Shown: in pieces, positions 25,022 to 32,603 of the stretch
Layout of the letters: every line of letters starts with the position of its first letter
Numbering within the stretch: the stretch's first letter is position 1
Position numbers and translations under genes: made by a program
Virus record (IMG/VR): IMGVR_UViG_3300032289_001441
Span: 1 to 63,837 of that record
Reading direction: 5' to 3' (one strand)
DNA: 63,837 nucleotides
Origin: a virus
Notes under the pieces: generated by a model
The model's input: the letters and a program-made list of their open reading frames with translations, nothing else
The model's database searches: none
Told to the model about the DNA's origin: nothing

Positions 25022-25315
25022 ATGACTAAGACAACCAACAAACCCGCCCCCCGCAAGTTCACGCCGGCCACCGGCATCGGCTTCGACCTCACGGTCGAGG
25101 ACAGCGGCTACGGTCTGAAAAACGAGCCGGCAGTTGTGCTCTGCCTGCACACGATCTACGGCACCCGCGTGTATGGGCCGTTCGTGAACATTGCCGCCGC
25201 CCAGGCGTGGATCGGCAGCGATGCAGACGAGACGCTGGTCGTGTGCTACGGGTCGAGCCGCGACTGGTCGCTTCACGCCACAACGATGGAGGTGGACGGA
25301 CACTACCGCGACTGA
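25022..25315 (+). CDS. Hypothetical early protein
   Basis: A 97-residue protein starting MTKTTNKPAPRKF; the start is fixed by the leader box. It is mixed alpha/beta, with GTRVYGPFVNIAAAQAWIGS resembling the conserved part of small phage proteins that follow a strand-helix pattern. Function is unknown. Confidence 0.65.
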   Translation: MTKTTNKPAPRKFTPATGIGFDLTVEDSGYGLKNEPAVVLCLHTIYGTRVYGPFVNIAAAQAWIGSDADETLVVCYGSSRDWSLHATTMEVDGHYRD

Positions 25316-25327
25316 CCGGCGGCGGCG

Positions 25328-25398
25328 GGGGGTGGCCGGCGCGTTGCCGGCCACCCCGAGCGAGAGAACCTAAACCCCTGGAATGAGGAAACGAGACG
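25328..25398 (+). promoter_or_regulatory. Start-associated leader, unit 7
   Basis: Perfect 12-bp stem GGGGTGGCCGGC/GCCGGCCACCCC with GCGTT loop (25328-25356), then CGAGCGAGAGAACC and TGAGGAAACGAGACG. The extra TGG/CCA pairs, absent from other units, indicate compensatory change. Confidence 0.9.
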
Positions 25399-25698
25399 AT
25401 GCCTGCAACACACCGAAAGAGCCGCCGCGATTATCCAGACGGCATTCTGGCGATCTATGACAACGGTGGCAGAACCGTAGACCGCTACTGCGTTGTGTAC
25501 GCTCCGTTCGCACTGGACGGGCGAACCTACTACCCAACTCTTCACATGAACGCCACGCCGACGCACCCCGCCGGCTACGGCATCCACGGCGAGTACGAGC
25601 GACGGCCGCGGCGGCTCCCAGGCGACCGCGTGATCTCGCTCGACGCGCTCCCCGAGGAGTGCCGGCGATGCGTCGAGGATGATCTGCGAGCCGACTGA
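25399..25698 (+). CDS. Hypothetical early protein
   Basis: A 99-residue protein. It is beta-rich in the middle (RYCVVYAPFALDGRTYYPTL) with a C-terminal helix of Glu/Cys/Arg. No family is recognised. Confidence 0.65.
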   Translation: MPATHRKSRRDYPDGILAIYDNGGRTVDRYCVVYAPFALDGRTYYPTLHMNATPTHPAGYGIHGEYERRPRRLPGDRVISLDALPEECRRCVEDDLRAD

Positions 25699-25713
25699 CG
25701 GCCGCCCCTGGAA

Positions 25714-25801
25714 CCGCCGGTGCCCGTGACCGGCGGCGAGGGGGATGCCGGCATCGTGCCTGCCCCGACCGAGAGAACCCGAGAACAAAGGAACCCCGAC
25801 T
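25714..25801 (+). promoter_or_regulatory. Start-associated leader, unit 8 (diverged)
   Basis: Stem CCGCCGGT/ACCGGCGG with a 7-base loop (25714-25736); box 1 CCCCGACCGAGAGAACCC and a diverged box 2 AAAGGAACCCCGACT. Confidence 0.75.
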
Positions 25802-26221
25802 ATGGCAACGAAGAAGGCAGCGACAGAGAAGAAGGAATTCCGCGTCAGTCGCATCTGGACGGTGGAATACCGCTCCTATGCATTCGTCAAGGCGTCGAAC
25901 GCCGAGGAGGCCGCGAAGCTGGCCCTGGATGACGATGACTACAGCGATCAGGAGTCGCTCGATGGCAGCGACGGCCCGACCGAGATCGACGAGATCGTGG
26001 AGATCATGCCGGATGGCGGCGAGATCGAGCACGACATTCCGGTGGCAGACGAGGCCGAATACGCGGACGTGGCCTGGAGAGTCGAGGATATCAAGGAGCG
26101 CATGCCCGACTGGAGCAACAAGCGGTGCGCGAAGTGGCTTGAAATGAATGCGGACGCGATTCAAGTCGCGATGATCGATGCCGGCGGCGACGAGATCGAA
26201 CGAAGCCTGCCCCGCGAGTGA
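25802..26221 (+). CDS. Hypothetical acidic early protein
   Basis: The ATG at 25802 is chosen from the leader. The 139-residue product starts MATKKAATEKKEF, has a VEYRSYAFVKASNAEEAAKLAL segment, an acidic centre and a C-terminal helical part (MPDWSNKRCAKWLEMNADAI). Function is unknown. Confidence 0.65.
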   Translation: MATKKAATEKKEFRVSRIWTVEYRSYAFVKASNAEEAAKLALDDDDYSDQESLDGSDGPTEIDEIVEIMPDGGEIEHDIPVADEAEYADVAWRVEDIKERMPDWSNKRCAKWLEMNADAIQVAMIDAGGDEIERSLPRE

Positions 26222-26230
26222 TGACAAACC

Positions 26231-26296
26231 CCGGCCGGCGGCACGTTGCCCCGGCCGGCGAAACGAGACGAACCCTGGAACGAGAGGAACTGAATC
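26231..26296 (+). promoter_or_regulatory. Start-associated leader, unit 9
   Basis: Stem CCGGCCGG-(bulged C)-GGCA, loop CGT, TGCC-CCGGCCGG (26231-26258), then CGAAACGAGACG and CGAGAGGAACTGAATC. The hairpin is identical to that of unit 10. Confidence 0.85.
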
Positions 26297-26620
26297 ATGG
26301 CCGAGGCCCTGAAACTGATCTGCACGTTGAAGACGCACATAGTCGGCCCCGAGGGCGACTTTATCCCAGCCGGCACCCCCGTGCAGGTGATCGGATGGGA
26401 TGACGATGGCAAGAGCATCGAAGTACGCACGACGGCGCACGTTTATGTGGATGGCTGGGCTGGGATGTATGACGCGATTGAGGCTGGCGAGTCAACCGGA
26501 TTGATCGGCAGCGGCCTGTATGTGCCGGTGCCACCGGAGGCTCTCGTCTACAGCGAAGACACTCACATGACGTTGCTGAACGAACGCAAGAAGGCACGGC
26601 GCGAAGCCTGGGCCGACTGA
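26297..26620 (+). CDS. Hypothetical early protein
   Basis: A 107-residue protein with an SH3-like N-terminal part (VGPEGDFIPAGTPVQVIGWDDD) and a helical, basic C-terminus (LLNERKKARREAWAD). Function is unknown. Confidence 0.65.
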   Translation: MAEALKLICTLKTHIVGPEGDFIPAGTPVQVIGWDDDGKSIEVRTTAHVYVDGWAGMYDAIEAGESTGLIGSGLYVPVPPEALVYSEDTHMTLLNERKKARREAWAD

Positions 26621-26629
26621 CTGACAGCC

Positions 26630-26689
26630 CCGGCCGGCGGCACGTTGCCCCGGCCGGCGAAACGATACCCCCGCAAGAGGAAACGACAG
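26630..26689 (+). promoter_or_regulatory. Start-associated leader, unit 10
   Basis: Same hairpin as unit 9 (26630-26657), then CGAAACGATACC and AAGAGGAAACGACAG before ATG. Confidence 0.85.
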
Positions 26690-26935
26690 ATGAACCCGAC
26701 CATGAAACTGACCCCGACCGCCGGCCTCGCCACGCTCATGTGGTTCGCGCCGGCCCCGGCACCCAACGATATCGCCGCGATCATGCTCTCTCGCATTGTC
26801 GAGGCCCATGAGGCCGCGATGGAGGCGAACGATCTGCTAGCCGCGGGCGTGATCAGCACCGACCGCTACGAGCGGGCTGCGAATGATCGTGATGATGCTA
26901 TCGATGCCGCTGCGGAATTTCTGGGAGCACGATAG
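26690..26935 (+). CDS. Hypothetical helical early protein
   Basis: An 81-residue protein, mainly helical and Ala-rich, with ANDIAAIM-like and RYERAANDRDDAIDAAAEFL segments. No family is recognised. Confidence 0.65.
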   Translation: MNPTMKLTPTAGLATLMWFAPAPAPNDIAAIMLSRIVEAHEAAMEANDLLAAGVISTDRYERAANDRDDAIDAAAEFLGAR

Positions 26936-26952
26936 CCCCTGGTGAAGACAAT

Positions 26953-27015
26953 CGGGGCCGGCGCGTTGCCGGCCCCGTGGATGGAAACGAGAACCCCGTA
27001 GATAGGAACCAGACA
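26953..27015 (+). promoter_or_regulatory. Start-associated leader, unit 11
   Basis: Perfect 10-bp stem CGGGGCCGGC/GCCGGCCCCG with GCGTT loop (26953-26977), then GTGGATGGAAACGAG and GATAGGAACCAGACA. Confidence 0.88.
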
Positions 27016-27303
27016 ATGACAACCAAGAAACGGATAACGAAAGCGGAGCGAGCTAACCGCGACGGCATGATGCGGAAAATCGAGTGGTCGCGGATTCTCG
27101 TCCTGCGATGGTTGATTGAGGCTGGCTGGAGCAATCGCCGGCTGGCGAATACCTGGGCGACACTGGAGAGCGAGACAGCCCGCCTCGTCATCTCGCATTC
27201 GGTGCCGGATCACAATTGGTGCTGCGAAGTCGAGGTGGCTGGGATCGTGAAGGAGACGATGCTGGCGATCACGTTCACGCCTTGGGATGAGGTGGCCCGA
27301 TGA
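27016..27303 (+). CDS. Hypothetical early protein
   Basis: A 95-residue protein with basic N-terminus (MTTKKRITKAERANRDG) and a helix resembling a DNA-binding helix (VLRWLIEAGWSNRRLANTW). ATGA overlap couples it to the next gene, which itself lacks a leader element. Confidence 0.65.
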   Translation: MTTKKRITKAERANRDGMMRKIEWSRILVLRWLIEAGWSNRRLANTWATLESETARLVISHSVPDHNWCCEVEVAGIVKETMLAITFTPWDEVAR

Positions 27304-27494
27304 AACCCATGCTGCCCTGGTGGAGTTGCTCCGCGCTGATCCTTGACGGTGAAGACGAGATCGATCTGGACGTTGACGTTCAGGCGGCAGATGCCGAGGC
27401 GGCCGAATACGATGCCCGAGAGCAGTGGATAGATCATGGGCACAATCCCGAGAAGGTGCGGGTGCGGATTATTGAGTGGAGGGTCGAGGAATGA
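27300..27494 (+). CDS. Hypothetical early protein
   Basis: A 64-residue acidic protein translated by coupling (ATGA overlaps on both sides). Pattern: an EIDLDVDVQAADAEAAEYDAR segment and a basic end. Function is unknown. Confidence 0.6.
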   Translation: MKPMLPWWSCSALILDGEDEIDLDVDVQAADAEAAEYDAREQWIDHGHNPEKVRVRIIEWRVEE

Positions 27495-27745
27495 GAAACG
27501 CGAACGGCCACGATCTCTATGTAAGCGATGCCACCTACGCGATCTCGCCACTGGTGCCGCGGGTGCTCCTGCGGTGCGAGCGGTGCGGGTGCCTGGGGGT
27601 CGGCATCATCGAAACGCAGGGGGACCGCGACTATGCGGCGACGATGGATCGCGAGTTCGATACGGGCGAGTGGTGGCACTTCGATGCGCTGCGGATCATC
27701 GGGTCGGCAGCCGCGGAGTGTACGGGCGCACACCACAATAAGTAG
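27491..27745 (+). CDS. Hypothetical zinc-binding early protein
   Basis: An 84-residue protein with CERCGC near residue 29 (C-x2-C-x-C) and a second Cys and two His near the end. The start is in an ATGA overlap. A single zinc ribbon is possible. Function is unknown. Confidence 0.6.
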   Translation: MRNANGHDLYVSDATYAISPLVPRVLLRCERCGCLGVGIIETQGDRDYAATMDREFDTGEWWHFDALRIIGSAAAECTGAHHNK

Positions 27746-27781
27746 ACTACCGCGACAGACAATGGTCTGCATTTTGTAGGG

Positions 27782-27810
27782 TTGACACACAGTCGGACAT
27801 AGCCGATAAT
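27782..27810 (+). promoter_or_regulatory. Promoter, TTGACA-N17-GATAAT
   Basis: Near-consensus sigma70-type promoter in the gap before the gene at 27874. The bases before it (TAGGG) are shared with the promoter at 22439. Confidence 0.75.
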
Positions 27811-27873
27811 GATTGCACATGCGGAGGCACTGTGCCGATGCTGGACTCGAGTCCAACGATGGAGGATAGAGCG

Positions 27874-28056
27874 ATGAAGAAGAACAACACGCAGGAATAT
27901 CGTGGCTACAAAATCGTGCGGCTGCCTCGACGCTGGGTTGTGCTGAACAAATGCGACAGTCAAGTGGCTGCCTTTAGCACACTCTCAGCCGCCAAGGCCC
28001 AAATCGATCGGTTTGTTGACCCTACTGATGCCAGCGACTACGGATGCCCGATCTGA
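27874..28056 (+). CDS. Hypothetical early protein
   Basis: The start is the ATG after GGAGGATAGAGCG; other in-frame ATGs lie too near the promoter. The 60-residue product has a pattern of strand-strand-helix (YRGYKIVRLPRRWVVLNK... FSTLSAAKAQIDRF) typical of small phage proteins. Function is unknown. Confidence 0.65.
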   Translation: MKKNNTQEYRGYKIVRLPRRWVVLNKCDSQVAAFSTLSAAKAQIDRFVDPTDASDYGCPI

Positions 28057-28065
28057 CCGGCCATC

Positions 28066-28121
28066 GCCCGCTGGCAACTGGGCCAGCGGGCAACACGAAA
28101 ACGAGACACAAGGGCACACAG
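28066..28121 (+). promoter_or_regulatory. Start-associated leader, unit 12 (different stem)
   Basis: Perfect 10-bp stem GCCCGCTGGC/GCCAGCGGGC (28066-28091) with a 6-base loop, followed by GAAAACGAGACACAAGGGC. Structure is kept but stem and loop sequences differ from other units. Confidence 0.75.
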
Positions 28122-28331
28122 ATGAGCAAGGTTCTCAGCGACTTGGCGAAGCGGCACCCCGAGAAGATCGACAGCATCGATCGCGACGATACCGGGTGGA
28201 TCATCAACCTGACCGATGCCTGGGTCGAGGACAGCGACCCCGCCCAGGCGAGCCATATGATTTTCGAGGACACGGTCGCCCAGTGCGTTGCCGCCTTCCG
28301 TTCCATCCGCAAAGCAAGGAAAGGCGAGTGA
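28122..28331 (+). CDS. Hypothetical early protein
   Basis: A 69-residue protein (MSKVLSDLAKRHPEK...). The core GWIINLTDAWVEDSD is beta, and the C-terminus is a basic helix. Function is unknown. Confidence 0.65.
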   Translation: MSKVLSDLAKRHPEKIDSIDRDDTGWIINLTDAWVEDSDPAQASHMIFEDTVAQCVAAFRSIRKARKGE

Positions 28332-28334
28332 CGC

Positions 28335-28649
28335 ATGACCGGCTACCAACTCTCCCCCAGGATCACGCTCCACCCCGGCGACCGCTTCCGCGTGGCCGGC
28401 GGCCCGTACTACCGGCTGGCATCCGGCGAGAAGGTGCCACTCGCCGCCCGTGGCGTGTTCACGCTGCTGGCGGTCGATGCCGGCCGGCGTGGCAGGGTGC
28501 AGCTACTGGCCTACGGTGCCGGAGGCTTCGCGGTGATCCACGTTGCCGGCCGGCGGCGGTCGCGGGTTCCTGGGCTCGTCTGCCGGCCTTACCGGGTACG
28601 GAGGGTGGGTGCTCAGAAAAATCCGCGAGGCCGGAGAAAATCCGCTTGA
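28335..28649 (+). CDS. Hypothetical basic early protein
   Basis: A 104-residue protein, strongly basic at the C-terminus (RRVGAQKNPRGRRKSA). The N-terminal half looks like a small beta-barrel (HPGDRFRVAGGPYYRLASGE). A nucleic-acid-binding role is possible but not shown. Confidence 0.65.
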   Translation: MTGYQLSPRITLHPGDRFRVAGGPYYRLASGEKVPLAARGVFTLLAVDAGRRGRVQLLAYGAGGFAVIHVAGRRRSRVPGLVCRPYRVRRVGAQKNPRGRRKSA

Positions 28650-28674
28650 CTACTGGTGGAGAGTTTGTTTAGGA

Positions 28675-28702
28675 TTGACCCGCGACGAGACGATACTAGA
28701 AG
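28675..28702 (+). promoter_or_regulatory. Promoter, TTGACC-N16-TAGAAG
   Basis: The GACGATACTAGAA context parallels GACGATGCTAGGA at 22453. It overlaps the start of the leader hairpin at 28702. Confidence 0.6.
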
Positions 28703-28757
28703 GGGCACGTTGCCCCGGCCGTGGAAACGAGAAACCCCCGACAGAGGAAACGCGACG
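28702..28757 (+). promoter_or_regulatory. Start-associated leader, unit 13
   Basis: Stem GGGGCA-CGT-TGCCCC (28702-28716), box 1 CCGTGGAAACGAG, box 2 AGAGGAAACGCGACG before ATG. Confidence 0.88.
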
Positions 28758-29084
28758 ATGAAGACCGTGAAATACACCATGTCCGACCATCTTTTCGAGC
28801 TGCACGACAACCTAGTGATCAACTACCCAGGCCGGCTGGCACCCGTCGCCACAGTGACCGCGATGGCAGCCGTGGCGAACGTGGCTCGCCGGTTCCGGCT
28901 GCGGTCGGTGGCCCGCTACATGGCGGCCTGGGCCTACGACATTGCCGATGTGCCGATGAAGGCGGATGCGTTCGATGCCCATGAGCGGCTCATGCCTTGG
29001 GCATGGCACAAGAGCCGGCCTGCCCTGCGTTGGTGGGTCTATGCCGAGAAGGCCCGCGCGGTGCTGGCGACGATTCAAGGCTGA
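28758..29084 (+). CDS. Hypothetical helical early protein
   Basis: A 108-residue protein made mainly of helices (VTAMAAVANVARRFRLRSVARYMAAW is split over two of them). No family is recognised. The start is set by the leader; the longer frame covers the promoter. Confidence 0.65.
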   Translation: MKTVKYTMSDHLFELHDNLVINYPGRLAPVATVTAMAAVANVARRFRLRSVARYMAAWAYDIADVPMKADAFDAHERLMPWAWHKSRPALRWWVYAEKARAVLATIQG

Positions 29085-29086
29085 TC

Positions 29087-29146
29087 CCCGCCGGCACGTT
29101 GCCGGCGGGCGGGACACGAGAAACCCCCGAACGAGGATACGAGACG
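29087..29146 (+). promoter_or_regulatory. Start-associated leader, unit 14
   Basis: Perfect 10-bp stem CCCGCCGGCA/TGCCGGCGGG with CGT loop (29087-29109), then CACGAGAAACC and CGAGGATACGAGACG. Confidence 0.85.
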
Positions 29147-29506
29147 ATGAGCCGAATGAAAAATGCGATCATTGCCTGTTGGGATGCGGACGCGATCCCC
29201 GTCCCAGGTGGCACCGTGAAGAAGTGGCGGGCGGCGGGCCATGCGGCCCCGACAATCCGAGTGCCCGTGACTGGCTACAACGGGCAGACGATCATGCTCC
29301 GCGCCATGCGGCACCGTGATGCCAGTGCGATGGCTATGCGGCTGGAGGGGTCGAGCGACGGCCGCCGGCTATGTCGCGAACTGACTGCCCTGCGGAAGTA
29401 TCGGTACATGGCTTTGCCATGCCGATGCGGTGCCTGCGGTGTTCGCGGGCAGCGGCACTTCTTTGTGAATACCGGGGCGGAGACGCTCTGCGTGAATTGT
29501 GGGTGA
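29147..29506 (+). CDS. Hypothetical early protein with C-terminal zinc ribbon
   Basis: A 119-residue protein. The C-terminus has CRCGACG and CVNCG separated by about 21 residues, a likely zinc ribbon. The N-terminal part contains AIPVPGGTVKKWRAAGH, resembling a short DNA-recognition helix. Function is unknown. Confidence 0.65.
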   Translation: MSRMKNAIIACWDADAIPVPGGTVKKWRAAGHAAPTIRVPVTGYNGQTIMLRAMRHRDASAMAMRLEGSSDGRRLCRELTALRKYRYMALPCRCGACGVRGQRHFFVNTGAETLCVNCG

Positions 29507-29508
29507 TC

Positions 29509-29590
29509 CCCGCCGGCACGTTGCCGGCGGGCGGGACAGATACGAAACTACACTACCCCCGGCCGGGGGAAACCTAAGAGGAGAGCGACG
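29509..29590 (+). promoter_or_regulatory. Start-associated leader, unit 15 (two hairpins)
   Basis: Hairpin 29509-29531 repeats the stem of unit 14. A second palindrome CCCCCGGCCGGGGG lies at 29556-29569 and is followed by AAACCTAAGAGGAGAGCGACG. Confidence 0.8.
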
Positions 29591-30535
29591 ATGAAGACGG
29601 CAACAAAAAAGGTGACCTACACGGCGACATTTCAGGAGAGCATCGCGGGCGCGGTGCTGGTGAACGTGGCTCGCAATCGGCGGCGGCTCGACCTGGGCAA
29701 TCTGCCGTCTGGCGTGATTGACTATCTCAGCCTGAAGAAGTCGGGCAGCGGGTGCTGGGTTTTCGATATCGATGGGCATCAGAAGTTTGATGATCTCGTC
29801 GCCTGCGCCGAGGTGACCGAAAAGAAGCAGGGCAAGAAGAAAGCACCCCGTCGAGCTACCGCGACATTTACCGTCGAGTCTTACAACGTCGAGCAGATTG
29901 AGCCGGCCGAGCAACTGCCGAATACATGGGGCGACGGTGCGAAGTGGGGCGTGAGCGACTGGTATGAGGAGTTAGAGACTGCAATCGCCGCTGCCCTCGT
30001 CCGCGGCAAGAGCTATGCCTGGACGACCGGATGGTATTCATCCAAGAAGGAAATCATGTCGGCTCGCATCTCGCAGCGTGGCGGCGAGATCACCGTCGAG
30101 GTGAGCGTCAGCGATGACTTCGATACCGAGGGTCGCGGCGAGCGGACGATCAAGTTCACCAAGCGGCTCGACCGCATCCGCGAGGCACTTGATGCCGCGG
30201 CAGATGCCGCCGAGAGCGACCGCCACGAAAACCAGTGCTATCACGGGTTCAGCGTAGGCCAAAAAGGTGCCTGGGAATTCACTCTAATCCTGCCCAATGG
30301 CGACGGATATCTGATGGACTCGCCGCCGGGAGACAACTATCACCGCTGGGGCTGGCAGGAAGTCGAGGACGGTGAGGATCGGCCGGCAGAGATTTCTGCC
30401 GATGACGCTGCGAGCCTCCTGGCGGCCGCGCACAGTTTCATCGACGGCGAAGTGTCAAGCCGGAAGCAGTGGGCAGTGGTCTGCGGCGGCGGCGAGTGGA
30501 CGATCCGGGCATGGGAGGACGAATCCGATGCCTGA
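29591..30535 (+). CDS. Hypothetical early protein, 314 residues
   Basis: One of the largest unknown proteins of the block. It starts MKTATKKVTYTATFQESIAG and has a basic linker (EKKQGKKKAPRRA) near residue 80, a middle beta-rich part and a helical DRIREALDAAADAAE segment. Trp-rich segments occur throughout. No family is recognised. The last eight bases overlap the next gene. Confidence 0.7.
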   Translation: MKTATKKVTYTATFQESIAGAVLVNVARNRRRLDLGNLPSGVIDYLSLKKSGSGCWVFDIDGHQKFDDLVACAEVTEKKQGKKKAPRRATATFTVESYNVEQIEPAEQLPNTWGDGAKWGVSDWYEELETAIAAALVRGKSYAWTTGWYSSKKEIMSARISQRGGEITVEVSVSDDFDTEGRGERTIKFTKRLDRIREALDAAADAAESDRHENQCYHGFSVGQKGAWEFTLILPNGDGYLMDSPPGDNYHRWGWQEVEDGEDRPAEISADDAASLLAAAHSFIDGEVSSRKQWAVVCGGGEWTIRAWEDESDA

Positions 30536-30818
30536 CTTCAACATCGAATCGCACTGGTGCTGCTCGACCGCTCGCCACTGGCAGGCAATCATCGACGGGC
30601 ACCGAGTCGCCTGGGAACCCCTGCCGCCGTCCGCGAATGTCGGCTACGGGTTTGTGTGCGACTGCAAGGGGTACAAGTTCAGGAAAACGTGCCGGCACGT
30701 TAAGGCGGCAGAGTCGATGCGATGCGGATGGCAGGCATTCGTCCACGGCGGCGAGCAGGTCGATGGTCGATGCCCGCGATGCGGCGGCGAGGTGACGGCA
30801 GAGAGCTATGCGGTCTGA
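30528..30818 (+). CDS. SWIM-type zinc-finger protein
   Basis: The 96-residue protein has a CDCKGYKFRKTCRHV motif matching the SWIM pattern CxC...CxH, and a second CPRCGG ribbon near the end. SWIM domains bind DNA or protein. The start overlaps the preceding gene. Confidence 0.7.
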   Translation: MPDFNIESHWCCSTARHWQAIIDGHRVAWEPLPPSANVGYGFVCDCKGYKFRKTCRHVKAAESMRCGWQAFVHGGEQVDGRCPRCGGEVTAESYAV

Positions 30819-30825
30819 TTGGGAT

Positions 30826-30882
30826 GGCAGCCAGCGCGGCTGCCCCCTGGAACGTGGAAACCTAGAGACGAGGAGAACGACG
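30826..30882 (+). promoter_or_regulatory. Start-associated leader, unit 16
   Basis: Stem GGCAGCC/GGCTGCC with AGCGC loop (30826-30844), then CGTGGAAACC and GACGAGGAGAACGACG before ATG. Confidence 0.75.
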
Positions 30883-31038
30883 ATGGCAAAGAAGAAGGCA
30901 GCGAAGAAGGCGACAACGAGCGGCAAAGCGGCAGACGTTCTGCCGGGGATGCCGGGTAAGTTTGTGGTGATGAGCATGAGTGGTAAGCAGAATGAGGCAA
31001 TCGCCGCAGCGATGCGGAAGATGCTTGGCGGCGGTTGA
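30883..31038 (+). CDS. Small basic protein
   Basis: A 51-residue protein with a Lys/Ala-rich N-terminus (MAKKKAAKKATTSGKAAD), resembling the tails of histone-like proteins, and a short helix (NEAIAAAMRKML). It may bind nucleic acid. The start is set by the leader box. Confidence 0.6.
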   Translation: MAKKKAAKKATTSGKAADVLPGMPGKFVVMSMSGKQNEAIAAAMRKMLGGG

Positions 31039-31068
31039 GCCGACCCCCCGCTCCCCCCGCACGGCGAA

Positions 31069-31139
31069 ACGCTGGCGGGGATTGCGGCGGGCCAGCGTGG
31101 CCCCGAGCGTGGAAACCATAGAAGACTAGGAGAGCGACG
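31069..31139 (+). promoter_or_regulatory. Start-associated leader, unit 17
   Basis: Stem ACGCTGGC/GCCAGCGT with a 14-base loop (31069-31098), box 1 CCCCGAGCGTGGAAACC, then CTAGGAGAGCGACG. Confidence 0.75.
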
Positions 31140-31409
31140 ATGACAGCGACGGCGAAAATCACACTGCGGATCGACAGCAACATCCAAGGCGATGCCCGCG
31201 TGGAGCTATGGGAGGTGTGCTGCGGGTCATACCCCGTGATCGAGATGAGCGACGACAGCGACATCGACTTCGATGCCTGGGAGGTCAAGCAGATCGACGG
31301 CACCAGCGGCGAGCGGTATCGCGACGAGCAGGAGACGCTCTGCCACTGCATCTACCGCATGGGCTATCTGATCGACGGATACGGCAGCGACGAGTGGATC
31401 ATTCAGTAA
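31140..31409 (+). CDS. Hypothetical acidic early protein
   Basis: An 89-residue acidic protein with alternating strand pattern and several Cys (VCCGSYP, CHCIYRMG). Function is unknown. Confidence 0.65.
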   Translation: MTATAKITLRIDSNIQGDARVELWEVCCGSYPVIEMSDDSDIDFDAWEVKQIDGTSGERYRDEQETLCHCIYRMGYLIDGYGSDEWIIQ

Positions 31410-31426
31410 CAGAACCAATTCCCCCA

Positions 31427-31462
31427 GCCGGCCCCGGCCGGCGAAACCTAAGGAGCATGACG
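31427..31462 (+). promoter_or_regulatory. Start-associated leader, unit 18 (short)
   Basis: GCCGGCCCCGGCCGGC can form a short stem (31427-31442), followed by GAAACCTAAGGAGCATGACG. Confidence 0.65.
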
Positions 31463-31708
31463 ATGACGACAACAATCAAGCTGACGAACCGCTGGCAGAC
31501 GATCTGCACGGTCGGCTACACGGGCGGCGTGAGCCGCGACGAAAACCGCTCCGCTCACGGTGGCGTTTGCCACTGCCAAGCGAGGCGGGCGAAGGACGGC
31601 ACGATCATGGGCAGAAAAGTGAACAGCAACGGCAGGCACGAGGAGGTCGGCGAGCCGTTCGCGATTGACGAAGATCGCGTGCGGCACTGGGCAGCGATTG
31701 GCGGCTGA
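31463..31708 (+). CDS. Hypothetical early protein
   Basis: An 81-residue protein. The start at 31463 is chosen because AAGGAG lies nine bases before it; the ATG at 31457 is too close. It has a Cys/His cluster (HGGVCHCQARR) and a C-terminal DEDRVRHWAAIGG. Function is unknown. Confidence 0.6.
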   Translation: MTTTIKLTNRWQTICTVGYTGGVSRDENRSAHGGVCHCQARRAKDGTIMGRKVNSNGRHEEVGEPFAIDEDRVRHWAAIGG

Positions 31709-31768
31709 CCCCCGCCCCGTGGAAACCTTTACCCGATTACCCCATGCCGCCCCGAGCGGCGAAGCGAG

Positions 31769-32341
31769 ATGACCATGCCATACTCGACTCATGTCTCCGA
31801 ACTCCGCACAGCGCGGCTGCGGCCATACGTCGCAGCCGCCTGGGCGGAGGCCGGAAGCTATTCGACGGATGACCTCGCGGCCATCGTCGGCCGTGCCGGT
31901 CGCCGGCAGAGCCTGCGAGCCGAGGCCGCCTGGAAGTTTGCGGACGAGGCGGCGACTGAGGCCGAGGAGCGGGATGCCGCCGACGCCGAGAAAGCCGAAC
32001 GAGAGGCAGCGGAGCTGGCTGAATATCTCGCGAGGAGGGCGGCAGTCGATGCCGCCCGCCGGGGGGCCGAGGCCGCCTGCGCCGCCGCAGGCTGGACGAT
32101 GACTTGGAGGCATGGCAGTGCCGGTGGCTCGATGTATTTCTGGATCGTTGGCCCTGGCGACGACGACGAGCGGATGAGCCTGCGGATCAGCGACCACATA
32201 GCCCCCGGCGGGGCAGGGTGGAGCGACGAACGGCAGGAGCGTCACGCCGAGCCCGATCTGAACATTGTGATTCGCCGCGGAGCGGGCGGCGAGTACACGC
32301 ACGATTTGACCCCGCTCGTGGAAACGATTGGCAGCAACTAA
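31769..32341 (+). CDS. Hypothetical protein with Ala/Glu-rich coiled coil
   Basis: A 190-residue protein (start ATG at 31769; ATG at 31775 also possible). An N-terminal helical domain (LRPYVAAAWAEAGSYSTDDLAAIVGRAG) resembles a degenerate HTH, followed by a coiled coil of Ala, Glu and Arg (about 50-105) and a C-terminal beta region. Its leader has GTGGAAACC but no hairpin. Function is unknown. Confidence 0.6.
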   Translation: MTMPYSTHVSELRTARLRPYVAAAWAEAGSYSTDDLAAIVGRAGRRQSLRAEAAWKFADEAATEAEERDAADAEKAEREAAELAEYLARRAAVDAARRGAEAACAAAGWTMTWRHGSAGGSMYFWIVGPGDDDERMSLRISDHIAPGGAGWSDERQERHAEPDLNIVIRRGAGGEYTHDLTPLVETIGSN

Positions 32342-32345
32342 CCCA

Positions 32346-32381
32346 GCCGGCCCCGGCCGGCGAAACATCAGGAGCACGACG
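32346..32381 (+). promoter_or_regulatory. Start-associated leader, unit 19 (short)
   Basis: Same short stem as unit 18 (32346-32361), then CGAAACATCAGGAGCACGACG. Confidence 0.65.
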
Positions 32382-32576
32382 ATGAGAAACTTGAACATCA
32401 CTATCAGCGCGGAGGAGGAGGAGGCATTGCGGCGGTCGATTGCCGGCCTCGTCGCGGACGAGCGGCAACGGTTCTTCGGCCGGAAGCGGCAGAGCAAGAT
32501 GGAGCAGGCAGCCGAGCGTCTCTACGAGAAGATTTTTGAGCGCAGCCCGTGCGGATCTTCGCAGCCAGTCAAATAA
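32382..32576 (+). CDS. Small helical protein
   Basis: A 64-residue protein (MRNLNITISAEEEEALRRS...), mixed charge, mainly helical. The N-terminal strand plus helix resembles a ribbon-helix-helix start but is too short to assign. Confidence 0.55.
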   Translation: MRNLNITISAEEEEALRRSIAGLVADERQRFFGRKRQSKMEQAAERLYEKIFERSPCGSSQPVK

Positions 32577-32603
32577 CCCCCGACCAACGAAACGAACACA
32601 ACC

